From NCBI RefSeq assembly GCF_009718825.1, contig NZ_WNHB01000003.1, positions 156,478 to 220,477 on the forward strand: DNA of 64,000 bases. The letters are read 5' to 3'. How positions within the stretch are numbered: position 1 is the first letter of the stretch; the number at the start of each line of letters is the position of its first letter. Under the pieces are notes generated by a model, which was not told where the DNA came from, did not search any database, and was given only the letters and a program-made list of their open reading frames with translations. Source of the stretch: Terrilactibacillus tamarindi (lineage in GTDB: Bacteria > Bacillota > Bacilli > Bacillales > Sporolactobacillaceae). Positions 51,235 through 61,018 of the stretch are shown here, one piece after another. A program made the position numbers and the translations under genes.

Positions 51235-52413
51235 ATGAAGAGATTTAAAAAGATGATTTTTATGATGGTTAGCCTGTTAAGTATACTGACAGTATTATTA
51301 GCAGGATGTAGTGCTCCAAAAGGTGCCAGTGAAAGTGACAGTAAAAAAGATTCATCTGGCCCACTAAAGGTTGGGTTAGTTACGCAATTATCTGGTGGGG
51401 GTGCTTTATACGGCAACCTGATGAAACAAGGGGCTCAGTTAGCTGTTGATCAAATTAACGAAAAAGGTGGAGTAGATGGTCGTAAGCTCAAACTCTTAGC
51501 AGAAGATGATCAGGCTAATCCAAGTGAATCAGTAAAAGTAACGCAACGTATGGTTAGTGATGAAAATATCGATGCTTGGATCGGAACATTGAAAAGTTCA
51601 GACACCATTACGGATATTGGTATTACAGCTAAAAAAGATATACCAAGTTTTGTACCTGTTGCCGTGGCCGATAATGTCACGGACTCTGGGTTAAATAATG
51701 TTTATCGAAACGTTGCTAAAAACTCCATGCAGATCACGGAAATGGTTAATTACATTTTGAAAAAGCAACCACATAAAAAAATGGCCATCATTGCAGAGAA
51801 CACAGATTATGGCCGAAACATCGTAAAGATCTTCTCGGAACAATTTGAAAAAGGCGGACGTAAGATCACAAATAAAGAACTTTATAATGTTGGACAAAAA
51901 GATTTTAATAACCAATTAACTAAAATCAAGGCAAGTAAGCCGGATTCGGTATTAATCGCTGGGTTAGTTGCAGAGGGTGCTTTGATTGCAAAACAAGCAA
52001 AGCAACTTGGAATTAATCAACAATTGTACAGCTTCGGTGGATTTATGGGTAAACAACCGATGGAACTTGGTGGTTCAGCTGTTAATAATCTAATCCATAC
52101 AGATTACTTCGTACCAACAGCAAAGGATGAAAAAACTCAATCATTCGTTAATGACTTCAATGAAAAATATGGGCAAATTCCAGATAGTTACTACTCTGCA
52201 GCAACTTATGACGCAGTCTATCTCTATGCTGATGCTGTTAAAAAAGCAGGAACCTCAGATCCTGAAAAAGTAAATAAAGTTCTACATGAATTAAAAAATG
52301 AGCATACAGTGATGGGTGATATTACATTTGACAAAAATGGACAAGCAGCAACAAGGGTATGGATCAGCCAAATTCAAGATGGAAAACAAGTCGGAATTTA
52401 TCATGCTGAATAA
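51235..52413 (+). CDS. branched-chain amino acid ABC transporter, binding lipoprotein (LivK-like)
   Basis: About 392 aa: signal peptide with lipobox LLAGC (Cys near residue 24), then a type I periplasmic-binding fold with KVGLVTQLSGGGALYGN and DDQANPSESVKVTQRMV. The family binds branched-chain amino acids, but also amides and other amino acid-like solutes. ATG 51235 is chosen because AGGGGGAT lies just upstream and it gives a proper signal peptide; the open frame extends to 51106 without support. Confidence 0.9.
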   Translation: MKRFKKMIFMMVSLLSILTVLLAGCSAPKGASESDSKKDSSGPLKVGLVTQLSGGGALYGNLMKQGAQLAVDQINEKGGVDGRKLKLLAEDDQANPSESVKVTQRMVSDENIDAWIGTLKSSDTITDIGITAKKDIPSFVPVAVADNVTDSGLNNVYRNVAKNSMQITEMVNYILKKQPHKKMAIIAENTDYGRNIVKIFSEQFEKGGRKITNKELYNVGQKDFNNQLTKIKASKPDSVLIAGLVAEGALIAKQAKQLGINQQLYSFGGFMGKQPMELGGSAVNNLIHTDYFVPTAKDEKTQSFVNDFNEKYGQIPDSYYSAATYDAVYLYADAVKKAGTSDPEKVNKVLHELKNEHTVMGDITFDKNGQAATRVWISQIQDGKQVGIYHAE

Positions 52414-52503
52414 TTGAAATTTTGGGCGATGAGATGTGATCTCGTAAGGCATCTCATCGGATAACCCTATAGAAAAAATACTAAGCCTATAGGAGGGATT
52501 TTA

Positions 52504-53376
52504 TTGACAGAGTTAATCCAGATTATCGTAAATGGCATGGCAAACGGAGCACTCTACGCATTAATCGCTCTTGGCCTCACATTAATTTACGGGGTTATGA
52601 ATTTATCTAATTTTGCCCAAGGTGAATTTGCCATGATAGGAGCTTTTGGCACTTATTATTTCATGCAAATGCATATGAATTACCTGATGGCTATGATTCT
52701 ATCTCTTATAGTTGCGGGATTAATTGGATTCGTCATTCATATTCTAGCGTTTCATCCGTTAAGAAAAAGTGAACCGCTCAATATGATGCTCAGTTCATTA
52801 GGCGTTTCTGTTTTATTAGTAAATCTATCACAATATCTTTTTTCACCTAATCCAAAAGTGGTTTCCAATTCATTTAGTGAAGACTCGATTCAAGCCTTTG
52901 GCGTCTTTCTCTCGCAACAAAGAATCCTGATCGTCATCGTGAGTTTGATTTTATGTGGATTTACGTATTGGCTACTTGAACGGTCAAAATTTGGACGATC
53001 TGTTCGGGCAGCCTCATTAGATCCTGATACAGCCACATTATATGGCATTCCGACCAATAGAATCGCCTTCATCACCTTTGTCTTTGGTGTTGCCCTGACC
53101 GGAATTGCGGGCGGACTAACAGCTCCTATCTACAATGTTTATCCAACAATGGGGATATCACTCACGTTAAAAGCTTTTGTAGTTGTTGTGCTTGGTGGAA
53201 TGGGAAATATTCCAGGAGCCATTATGGGTGGGTTTATTGTTGGTCTGATTGAGAGTTTTTCAGCAGGATATGTTTCAACAGCCTTTCAAGACGTCATTGT
53301 ATTCAGTGCTTTATTCCTCGTACTTATTATCAAACCTGAAGGAATTCTATCAAAAGTTCAGGGGGAAAAAGTATGA
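52504..53376 (+). CDS. livH: branched-chain amino acid ABC transporter permease (LivH-like)
   Basis: First membrane subunit, 290 aa, with the LivH signature GLTLIYGVMNLSNFAQGEF (about residues 23-41) and VVLGGMGNIPGAIMGG. TTG start at 52504 after AGGAGGGATT. Overlaps livM by 4 bp. Confidence 0.9.
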   Translation: MTELIQIIVNGMANGALYALIALGLTLIYGVMNLSNFAQGEFAMIGAFGTYYFMQMHMNYLMAMILSLIVAGLIGFVIHILAFHPLRKSEPLNMMLSSLGVSVLLVNLSQYLFSPNPKVVSNSFSEDSIQAFGVFLSQQRILIVIVSLILCGFTYWLLERSKFGRSVRAASLDPDTATLYGIPTNRIAFITFVFGVALTGIAGGLTAPIYNVYPTMGISLTLKAFVVVVLGGMGNIPGAIMGGFIVGLIESFSAGYVSTAFQDVIVFSALFLVLIIKPEGILSKVQGEKV

Positions 53377-54386
53377 CAAAAACACGGCTATTCTATACAG
53401 CAATTACGATACTATGCATTGTCTGTTCGATTGCAAGCTTGTACATTCAAAATCTCTATCTCTTGCGTGTATTTATCTTAGCTGCTATTACTGCTATTCT
53501 CGCTTTGAGTGTCAATATTTTAGTAGGTTATACAGGCCAAATTTCGCTAGGACATGCAGGCTTCTTTGGCATAGGAGCTTATATGGTCGGGATCTTAAAT
53601 GTAAATTATCATATCTCTTTCTGGCTATGTATGGTCATAGCGGTCCTATTTTCAGGGCTTATGGGTCTTATACTTGGGCTGCCTACAACTAAATTAAAAG
53701 GGCATTTTCTAGGAATTGCCACACTCGGCTTTGGTGTCATTGTTAATGGAGTATTAAATAACTGGATGCAAGTAACGGGTGGTCCTCAAGGAATTAGAGA
53801 TATTGAATCGCCGACTCTTTTTACAATTCCTTTAGAATACGGGAACTTTTTCTTGGGATTCATTGTAGCTTGCCTTAGTTTATTAGTTTTAGTGATTTAT
53901 CTTCTCATCAAGTCTCCTATCGGGAGGGCATGGAGTTGTCTTAAACAAGATGAAATCACAGCTTATGTAACAGGTATTCATGTATACCGCTATAAGCTAT
54001 TAGCTTTTACTATAAGTGGCAGTATAGCAGGATTTGCAGGATCCTTATTTGCAGGATACATGACGTTTATTAGTCCAGATACATTCGATTTGAATCAATC
54101 GATTTCCATTATTACCACCGTCATACTTGGTGGAAGCGGGACTATTGCTGGTCCTTTACTCGGTACAGCTTTACTTGCCTTTCTTAATGAGTGGCTGAGG
54201 AACTTTGATGAATTAAGACTTGTTATTTATGGAATTATTCTGGTCGCCGTCATTGTATTTATACCAGAAGGGATATACCCATTTTTCAAAAACAAAGTCA
54301 TCTCGATCTTTTCGAAGCGGAAAAAAGCAAGTCAACCAAACACGAGTATTGAACCACATGCTGGAAAGGATGCTGTGAATGAATGA
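53373..54386 (+). CDS. livM: branched-chain amino acid ABC transporter permease (LivM-like)
   Basis: Second membrane subunit, 337 aa: LSVNILVGYTGQISLGHAGF block near residues 46-65 and VILGGSGTIAGPLLGT near the C-terminus. ATGA overlap with livH; overlaps livG by 8 bp. Confidence 0.9.
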   Translation: MTKTRLFYTAITILCIVCSIASLYIQNLYLLRVFILAAITAILALSVNILVGYTGQISLGHAGFFGIGAYMVGILNVNYHISFWLCMVIAVLFSGLMGLILGLPTTKLKGHFLGIATLGFGVIVNGVLNNWMQVTGGPQGIRDIESPTLFTIPLEYGNFFLGFIVACLSLLVLVIYLLIKSPIGRAWSCLKQDEITAYVTGIHVYRYKLLAFTISGSIAGFAGSLFAGYMTFISPDTFDLNQSISIITTVILGGSGTIAGPLLGTALLAFLNEWLRNFDELRLVIYGIILVAVIVFIPEGIYPFFKNKVISIFSKRKKASQPNTSIEPHAGKDAVNE

Positions 54387-55152
54387 ACAAATCATGAAAG
54401 TGAATAACATTTCCGTCAATTTCGGTGGACTTTGGGCTGTAAAAAGCATTGACATGGATGTAAAGAAAAATGAAATCCTTGGCGTGATGGGTCCTAACGG
54501 AGCAGGAAAGTCGACATTTCTCAATGTTTTATCAGGATTGCAGCAGCCCTCCGAAGGCTACTTGGTCATAGGCACACAAAAGATCAGCCAATCTAAGCCT
54601 TGGAATATGGCGAAACTAGGATTATCTAGGAGTTTCCAAACAGTTCGTCTCCTTCCTGAACTAAATGTTTTAGATAATATTTTAATTGGTGGTCACATGG
54701 ATGCTGAGAAACAGGCTTGGGATATCCTATTTCGAACGAAAAAATATAGACAAAGGGAAAAAGAGCTTATTTCTAGAGCAGAAAACCTGATAGAAACCTT
54801 AGAGCTGAAGGATAAGAAGTATGAGAAAATTTCCAAACTTTCAACTGAAGAAAGAAGACGCGTGGAAATCGCGCGATCGCTTATGACACAGCCTAACATT
54901 CTACTACTGGATGAACCTTGTGCGGGTCTAAGCCCTCAAGAGACAGAAGAAATAAGTAAACTCATTCTTAAGATAAAAGAACAAGGCGTGACGGTGATCC
55001 TTGTTGAGCATAATGTCAAAATGATCATGTCTCTTTCAGACCGCATCGTCGTCCTTGATCACGGTCAAAAAATTGCAGAAGGAACGCCAGATGAAATAGC
55101 CAAGCATGAGGATGTGATCAAAGCGTATCTAGGGGGTTCGGTCAATGCTTAA
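54379..55152 (+). CDS. livG: branched-chain amino acid ABC transporter ATPase (LivG-like)
   Basis: ATPase of 257 aa: Walker A GPNGAGKST (about residues 38-46), a variant signature LSTEERRRVEIARSLM (LivG proteins usually have LSYGQQRRLEIARAL), Walker B ILLLDEPCAGLSP. The start overlaps livM and the end overlaps livF by 8 bp. The LSTEE sequence in place of LSYGQ/LSGGQ is notable. Confidence 0.88.
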   Translation: MNEQIMKVNNISVNFGGLWAVKSIDMDVKKNEILGVMGPNGAGKSTFLNVLSGLQQPSEGYLVIGTQKISQSKPWNMAKLGLSRSFQTVRLLPELNVLDNILIGGHMDAEKQAWDILFRTKKYRQREKELISRAENLIETLELKDKKYEKISKLSTEERRRVEIARSLMTQPNILLLDEPCAGLSPQETEEISKLILKIKEQGVTVILVEHNVKMIMSLSDRIVVLDHGQKIAEGTPDEIAKHEDVIKAYLGGSVNA

Positions 55153-55858
55153 AATAAATCAAGTCGTTAGCGGCTACGGGGATATTAAAGTATTAAAGGG
55201 AATTTCGTTACATGTCAATGAAGGCGAAATTGTTGGCATATTAGGTGCAAATGGGGTGGGAAAGACAACACTACTAAAAACTATTTCCAATCTCATTAAA
55301 ACTCGTGAAGGAACGATCACTTATTTAGGACAAGAAATACAAAATTCATCACCCCACAAATTAATAAGTATGGGAATCGCCCATGTACCACAAGGACGGC
55401 ATATTTTTAGTAAAATGTCCGTCATTGAAAATCTCCAAATTTCAATGGATCATGCAAACAAAAAATCGAATGGTAAAGATCGACTGAGTTATGTATTTGA
55501 TCTTTTTCCAAGACTCAAAGAGCGGCTTAAGCAGCTTGGGGGTACGTTGAGTGGAGGAGAGCAGCAAATGTTAGCCATTGCTCGGGCCTTAGTTGCAGGT
55601 CCAAAACTCATTTTGCTAGATGAACCTTCAATGGGCCTAGCTCCTTTAGTTGTTCAATCCATGTTTGAAACCATTCAGCAAATCGCAAAAGATGGGACAA
55701 CGATTTTACTTGTGGAGCAAAATGCCGTAGCAGCACTTGAAATCGTTCAACGCTTATATGTAATGGACATGGGAAGAACAGTCTATGAATCTCAACAAAT
55801 TACCAATCAAGAACTGGATAAGATTAAAGAAGTCTATTTAGGCATGAGTGTAAGTTAA
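55145..55858 (+). CDS. livF: branched-chain amino acid ABC transporter ATPase (LivF-like)
   Basis: Second ATPase, 237 aa: GANGVGKTT, LSGGEQQMLAIARALV, LILLDEPSMGLAP, with the LivF-type GRHIFSKMSVIENL. Overlaps livG; 26 bp before the M20 gene, so the operon continues. Confidence 0.92.
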   Translation: MLKINQVVSGYGDIKVLKGISLHVNEGEIVGILGANGVGKTTLLKTISNLIKTREGTITYLGQEIQNSSPHKLISMGIAHVPQGRHIFSKMSVIENLQISMDHANKKSNGKDRLSYVFDLFPRLKERLKQLGGTLSGGEQQMLAIARALVAGPKLILLDEPSMGLAPLVVQSMFETIQQIAKDGTTILLVEQNAVAALEIVQRLYVMDMGRTVYESQQITNQELDKIKEVYLGMSVS

Positions 55859-55884
55859 TTTGGGTTGAAAAGGAGAGAATGTTG

Positions 55885-57540
55885 ATGGACTTTACATTAG
55901 AAAAACTATCGACGAGTGAACAAGTTGAGAAAATAGCTAAGTGGCTTGTTGAAATCCCAAGTGTGAATGGAACATCTGGAGAAGTTAAAATTGTGGATGA
56001 GATAGCTGGATTTATCAAGTCTTTTCCTTATTTCAAAAAACACCCTGACCAAGTTTGGAGCCTTGATATTGAAGGTGATCCTTTAGGTAGAAAAAATGTC
56101 TTCGCTCTTATTAAAGGTAAGCAAACATCAAATAAAACGGTTATTTTTCATTCTCATATCGATACAGTCGACGTCAAGGACTTTGGACAGCTTGAAGAAC
56201 ACGCATTTAATCCTGAAAAGCTAATCGAATTTTTTAAAGGATGGAAAGGAAACGATGAGATTCAGAAGCAAGCCCAGTCTGGCGATTGGATGTTTGGACG
56301 CGGATGTCTCGATATGAAAAGTGGCTTTGCTGTACACCTAACAAACTTTCTTCATTTCTCTGAACGTCCAAATGAATTCGAAGGTAATATTTTACTCATG
56401 GCCAATCCTATTGAAGAAACCTCACACGGCGGTATTATTGCCGCAACAGATGAATTAGTGCGATTAAAAAACGATGAATCTCTCGACTTTGTCGCTGCAA
56501 TCAATAACGACTGTACGTCAGCTTTTTATCCTGGTGATCCACATAAATACATTTACACAGGGGCTGTTGGGAAATGTCTTCCAAGTTTTTATGTATATGG
56601 AAGAGAAACACACGTGGGAGAGACATTAACAGGTCTTGATCCTACCCTCGTAACGGCAGAACTGAACCGATTGATCAATAACAATATGAGTCTTTCTGAA
56701 CAAGTCGAAGGTGAGCTCGTCCTTCCACCTTGTGCGTTACTAAACCGAGAAATCAAAGATCATTATACTGTTCAAACACCAATCACAAGTTATATTTATT
56801 TTAACTATATGATCTATGAACGGTCTCCAAAAGAAATCCTCTTTCAATTGAAAAATATTGCCCAAGAAGCTGCTGAAACGGTACGTAGCTATTACGAAGC
56901 CCAATATGAACAATTTCTTAAGACCAACGGCTTCCCAGACCGTACACTTTCATGGGATCTTACGGTTTATACCTTCTCTGAATTCTGTGAGAAGCTAATA
57001 AATCAAGGCGTGAATGTTAAAGAAATATCTGCAAAAGTATTTGCCGAAAATAAAAATGATGATATTCGAAATGTCGCTTTTAAGCTGGTCGATAAACTTC
57101 GAACATTAGATGAAAATATGCAGCCTTGTATTATTTTGTTTTTCGGTGCTCCATATGTCCCATATGCCTATCTAGAAGAAAAAAATGAACGAGAAAAAGC
57201 CGTTTTAAAAGTTATTGAAGAACAAGCTAATATGGTTGGGAAAGAAACAGGAGAATCATTTGCTATCAAACGGTTTTTTCCATACCTCTCTGATAGCAGT
57301 TATATGTCACTCGTTGATGTACAAGATGAGCTTAACGATCTAACGGATAATTTCCCAGAATGGGATTCTCTAGGCATGGTACCTATCGACAACCTACGTG
57401 AACTAGACATACCTTCTATTAATCTAGGAACTTATGGTTTCGATGCTCATAAATGGACCGAAAGAGTCTATAAACCTTATACATTTGATACATTGCCTCG
57501 ATTGACCAAACAAATGACAGAGGCATTTTTGAAGATTTAA
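55885..57540 (+). CDS. RocB-like M20 peptidase, copy 2
   Basis: Paralogue of 36407-38056, about 551 aa, alignable from end to end with the same metal ligands: HSHID, CLDMKSG, NPIEET and the final AHKWTERV. ATG 55885 is chosen since AAGGAGAG lies 8 nt upstream; ATG 55879 is too close. Here the gene is the sixth of the Liv operon, so its substrate should be what the transporter imports, or a derivative of it. Confidence 0.88.
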   Translation: MDFTLEKLSTSEQVEKIAKWLVEIPSVNGTSGEVKIVDEIAGFIKSFPYFKKHPDQVWSLDIEGDPLGRKNVFALIKGKQTSNKTVIFHSHIDTVDVKDFGQLEEHAFNPEKLIEFFKGWKGNDEIQKQAQSGDWMFGRGCLDMKSGFAVHLTNFLHFSERPNEFEGNILLMANPIEETSHGGIIAATDELVRLKNDESLDFVAAINNDCTSAFYPGDPHKYIYTGAVGKCLPSFYVYGRETHVGETLTGLDPTLVTAELNRLINNNMSLSEQVEGELVLPPCALLNREIKDHYTVQTPITSYIYFNYMIYERSPKEILFQLKNIAQEAAETVRSYYEAQYEQFLKTNGFPDRTLSWDLTVYTFSEFCEKLINQGVNVKEISAKVFAENKNDDIRNVAFKLVDKLRTLDENMQPCIILFFGAPYVPYAYLEEKNEREKAVLKVIEEQANMVGKETGESFAIKRFFPYLSDSSYMSLVDVQDELNDLTDNFPEWDSLGMVPIDNLRELDIPSINLGTYGFDAHKWTERVYKPYTFDTLPRLTKQMTEAFLKI

Positions 57541-57599
57541 AAGCTAGTTGATTTACTGGTCTATAAAAAACAATTTTTTATATAAGGAGAGAACCTAAT

Positions 57600-58910
57600 A
57601 TGTCAGATAAAACATTGTACGAACGAGCTAATGAGGTCATGCCACCAGTCGCCAAACGAGTCACTGAACTAGAAATTGAAAAGGGAAAAGGAGCCTATCT
57701 TTGGGACAAAAGTGGGAAAAAATATCTCGACTTTGCAAGCGGCATCGGAGTGACAAACCTCGGTCACAATCACCCATATATCATAGAAAAGGCAAAAGAA
57801 CAAATGGATAAACTGGTACATGCAGGACACAATGTCGTCTATTACGATTCTTACGTTGAATTAGCAGAAAAAATTTGCACCGTAATGGGTGGAGATTATA
57901 AGCTTTATTTTGCAAATAGCGGTGCTGAAGCCGTAGAAGGGGCTATCAAACTAGCAAAATGGGCAACTAAGCGCCCTGGCATCATTTCTTTCAAACGTAG
58001 TTTTCATGGAAGAACCATGGGGGCCGCTACCGTTACAGCTTCAAATGCCCAATATCGTAAGGAATATGAAGGTCTGCTTCCAAGTGTCTATTACGCTGAA
58101 TACCCATACACCTTCCGAACAGGATTGTCGCCTAAGGAGGAAACCGAGCGCTGTCTCACGTCTCTAGATGAGATATTTCACTACCTCATCGCTCCAGAAA
58201 AAGTCGCAGCCATTATTATGGAACCTGTTCAAGGCGAAGGTGGCTATATAGTTCCACCCGCTGAATTTATTAAAAGAATCCGTGAAATCTGTGATGAACA
58301 TGGAATCATGCTAATTTTTGATGAAGTACAAACCGGTTTTGGCAGAACAGGAAAAATGTTTGCTCATGAACACTTTGGAGTGAAACCGGATATTATGTCC
58401 ATCGCAAAGGGAATTGCTAATGGTTTTCCACTTAGTGCCATCGTTGGTAAACAAGAAGTGATGGACAAATGGTCAAGTGGTGCCCATGGCGGAACCTTCG
58501 GAGGAAATCCAATCGCTTGTGCTGCAGGACTAGCCGTAATCGAATTGCTTCAAGATGGCTGGTTAGAAAATGCTCAAAACATGGGTAATTACTTTATGGA
58601 ACAATTAAAGCTATGTGCAACTTCGTATCCTTCCATTAAAGACATTAGAGGCCTTGGACTCATGATAGGAATGGAGTTCCTAACAGAAGAAGGTAAACCC
58701 GACTCCGCAATGGTATCTAACTTACAAGCTAAAGCACTAGAGAAAGGACTCTTACTTCTCAGCTGCGGTGTGGACAAAAACGTTATCCGGTTTATCCCAC
58801 CTGTCATTGTCACTAAATCAGACATTGACTTAGCCATCTCCATCATCAACGATTCATTGAAAGAACTGACCTTATCCAGTGTAAACAACTTGGGTAAGGT
58901 CAGTAAGTAA
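57600..58910 (+). CDS. class III aminotransferase (GabT-like), copy 2
   Basis: Paralogue of 38093-39370, 436 aa, with the same ANSGAEAVEGAIKLA, FDEVQTGFGRTG and SIAKGIANG (Schiff-base Lys) motifs. It has a short C-terminal extension (about 10 residues). Last gene of the liv-M20-aminotransferase operon; SD AAGGAGAGAA. A perfect terminator follows. Confidence 0.9.
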   Translation: MSDKTLYERANEVMPPVAKRVTELEIEKGKGAYLWDKSGKKYLDFASGIGVTNLGHNHPYIIEKAKEQMDKLVHAGHNVVYYDSYVELAEKICTVMGGDYKLYFANSGAEAVEGAIKLAKWATKRPGIISFKRSFHGRTMGAATVTASNAQYRKEYEGLLPSVYYAEYPYTFRTGLSPKEETERCLTSLDEIFHYLIAPEKVAAIIMEPVQGEGGYIVPPAEFIKRIREICDEHGIMLIFDEVQTGFGRTGKMFAHEHFGVKPDIMSIAKGIANGFPLSAIVGKQEVMDKWSSGAHGGTFGGNPIACAAGLAVIELLQDGWLENAQNMGNYFMEQLKLCATSYPSIKDIRGLGLMIGMEFLTEEGKPDSAMVSNLQAKALEKGLLLLSCGVDKNVIRFIPPVIVTKSDIDLAISIINDSLKELTLSSVNNLGKVSK

Positions 58911-58916
58911 ATATCA

Positions 58917-58956
58917 AGTGATCTATTCTCTTACGGAGAATAGATCATTTTTTTGG
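58917..58956 (+). terminator. terminator of the liv-M20-aminotransferase operon
   Basis: Perfect stem TGATCTATTCTC / GAGAATAGATCA, loop TTACG, T7. Confidence 0.95.
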
Positions 58957-59200
58957 TTTTAGCGATTAGACAATCTATCGTCCACAATTAGGACATATGT
59001 ATTTCTATGGAAAGTGTTCATAACCAGATTCAAAGTCAGCTAGGACAAACATTATATACAAGGAATTCATCATTCTTTGTTTTAGGAAAAATTTATCTGG
59101 AATGAGAGTGATTTCTTTAAATACAAAAACAAGATTGTGAAGGATTATAACAATCGACCCTCGAATATAAAAACAATCATACTAGATTGGAGTTGATAAC

Positions 59201-60181
59201 TTGATCAAAAAATATCGAAACATTCCCCCTCGATTACTAGGACTAGAATCACTATTAAGGCGGTGTAGACTGAACTCTTTTGACAAAGAACGAGCGGAGC
59301 AAGAGTTAATCAATCGAAAGGCCGGCTATAAAGGTGAAAAATCGGTAGACTACACGTTAAGCTTTCTCGCAGAAAAAAAGTATTCTATTTTTCACGACCT
59401 TCGCTTACCTCATGGTGACCACTACTTTCAAATGGATACCATCCTCATTTCCAAATCCTTCATTCTCATCATGGAAGTCAAAAACTTAGCGGGAATCATT
59501 TACTTTGATCCTGAATTTGACCAGATGATCAGAGAGTTAGATGGTAAAAAAGAAGGTTTTCCCAATCCACTAACACAAGTAAAACGACACAAATATCAAG
59601 TTAAACATTGGCTTGATAGGTACAAACTCCCCCAACTCCCTATCGAGACCCTCGTTGTATTTAGCCATCCTTCCACCATCATTCAAGCATCAAACTTGAG
59701 TCCAGAACAGAAAAAGCAAATCACACATAGCACCAACCTTTTCTCCAAAATAGGGCCACTAGAAAGAAGGTATATCAAGGAAATACTAGAGACCAAAGAA
59801 ATAAGAAAACTTGTCGATTCATTTATAAAAAATCATACACCTGATCTACCTAATCTCATTGAACAATTCCACATCCAGAAAAACAATATTCTAAAAGGCG
59901 TCCATTGTCCAAAGTGCTATAGCATGCCCATGAAAAGAGACTATGGAAAATGGATCTGTTCAGCTTGCGGTTTCTCCTCCAGACAAGCCCACCTAGACTC
60001 ATTAATAGATTACCTCTTTCTGATAGGACCTACGATAACGAATCAACAACTTCGTAACTTTCTCCAAATACCTTCCAGATTTGTAGCTACAGATATCCTA
60101 ACTTCACTTAAAGTCGAACAGCATGGCTCAACAAAAGGTAGAACCTATCAATTATCTTCCATTTTAGAAAAGAAGATGTAG
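59201..60181 (+). CDS. NERD-domain protein with C-terminal zinc ribbon
   Basis: A 326-aa protein with a nuclease-related domain (about residues 40-160): GEKSVDYTL, the FQMDTILIS Asp, EVKN (ExK) and a later QVKRHKYQV. These are restriction-fold residues. A zinc ribbon (CPKC...CSAC, about 245-265) and a winged-helix-like tail follow. NERD proteins are thought to act on DNA, but no specific role is proven. TTG start at 59201 after TTGGAG. It stands alone. No known defence partner is adjacent. Confidence 0.85.
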   Translation: MIKKYRNIPPRLLGLESLLRRCRLNSFDKERAEQELINRKAGYKGEKSVDYTLSFLAEKKYSIFHDLRLPHGDHYFQMDTILISKSFILIMEVKNLAGIIYFDPEFDQMIRELDGKKEGFPNPLTQVKRHKYQVKHWLDRYKLPQLPIETLVVFSHPSTIIQASNLSPEQKKQITHSTNLFSKIGPLERRYIKEILETKEIRKLVDSFIKNHTPDLPNLIEQFHIQKNNILKGVHCPKCYSMPMKRDYGKWICSACGFSSRQAHLDSLIDYLFLIGPTITNQQLRNFLQIPSRFVATDILTSLKVEQHGSTKGRTYQLSSILEKKM

Positions 60182-60209
60182 ATTAATTTCTTGGATGAGA
60201 TCCTTAAAT

Positions 60210-61018
60210 ACGCAATTAATCGTTGAAGCGGCTCAATACTGAAGTGAGGTGCCGCAATTAATCGTGAGGAGGCTCAATCCCTTAGTGAAGTGCCGCAATT
60301 AATCGTTGAAGCGGCTCAATACCTTAGTGAAGTGTCGCAATTAATCGTTGAAGTGGCTCAATACTGAAGTGAAGTGCCGCAATTAATCGTTGGAGCGGCT
60401 CAATCCCGAAGCGAAGTGCCGCAATTAATCGTTGAAGCGGCTCAATCCCGAAGCGAAGTGCCTCAATTAATCGTGAAGAGGCTCAATCCCATTGTGAAGT
60501 GCCGCAATTAATCGTTGGAGAGGCTCAATCCCGAAGTGAAGTGGAGCAATTAATCGTGAGAAGGCTCAATCCCATGCCGAAGTGCCTCTTAATCATGAAG
60601 AAGCTTAATCCCGAAGTGAAGCGCCGCAATTAATCAAGAGGAGGCTCAATCCCATTGTGAAGTGCCGCGATTAATCGTTGGTGTGGCTCAATCCCGTATC
60701 GAAGTGCCGCAATTAACCGTGAGGAGGCTCAATCCCGAAGTGAAGTGCCGCAATTAACCGTGAGGAGGCTCAATCCCATGCCGAAGTGTCTCATGAAGAA
60801 GCTCAATCCCGAAGCGAAGTGCCGCAATTCAATGTTGAAGCAGCTCAATACCGAGGTGAAGTGGTGCAATTCCATTGTGAAGTGCCGCAATTAACCGTTG
60901 GAGCGGCTCAATCCCGAAGCGAAGTGCCTCAATTAATCGTGAAGTGACTCAATCCCGAAGCGAAGTGCCGCAATTCAATGTTGAAGTGGCTCAATCCCGA
61001 TGTGAACACCTCAATCAA
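60210..61018 (+). repeat. intergenic repeat array I
   Basis: The longest array, about 39 units. Two types alternate as a ~42-bp pair: CCGCAATTAATCGTTGAAGC and GGCTCAATCCCGAAGCGAAG, with shorter 'GTGAGGAGGCTCAATCCC' variants. It starts 30 bp after the NERD gene, which has no visible terminator, and ends 300 bp before spoIIID. Confidence 0.93.

Noticed and set aside
60210..61018. CRISPR array
   Set aside because: Conserved part is only about 13 bp, the variable part about 8 bp and recurring, and no cas genes are present.
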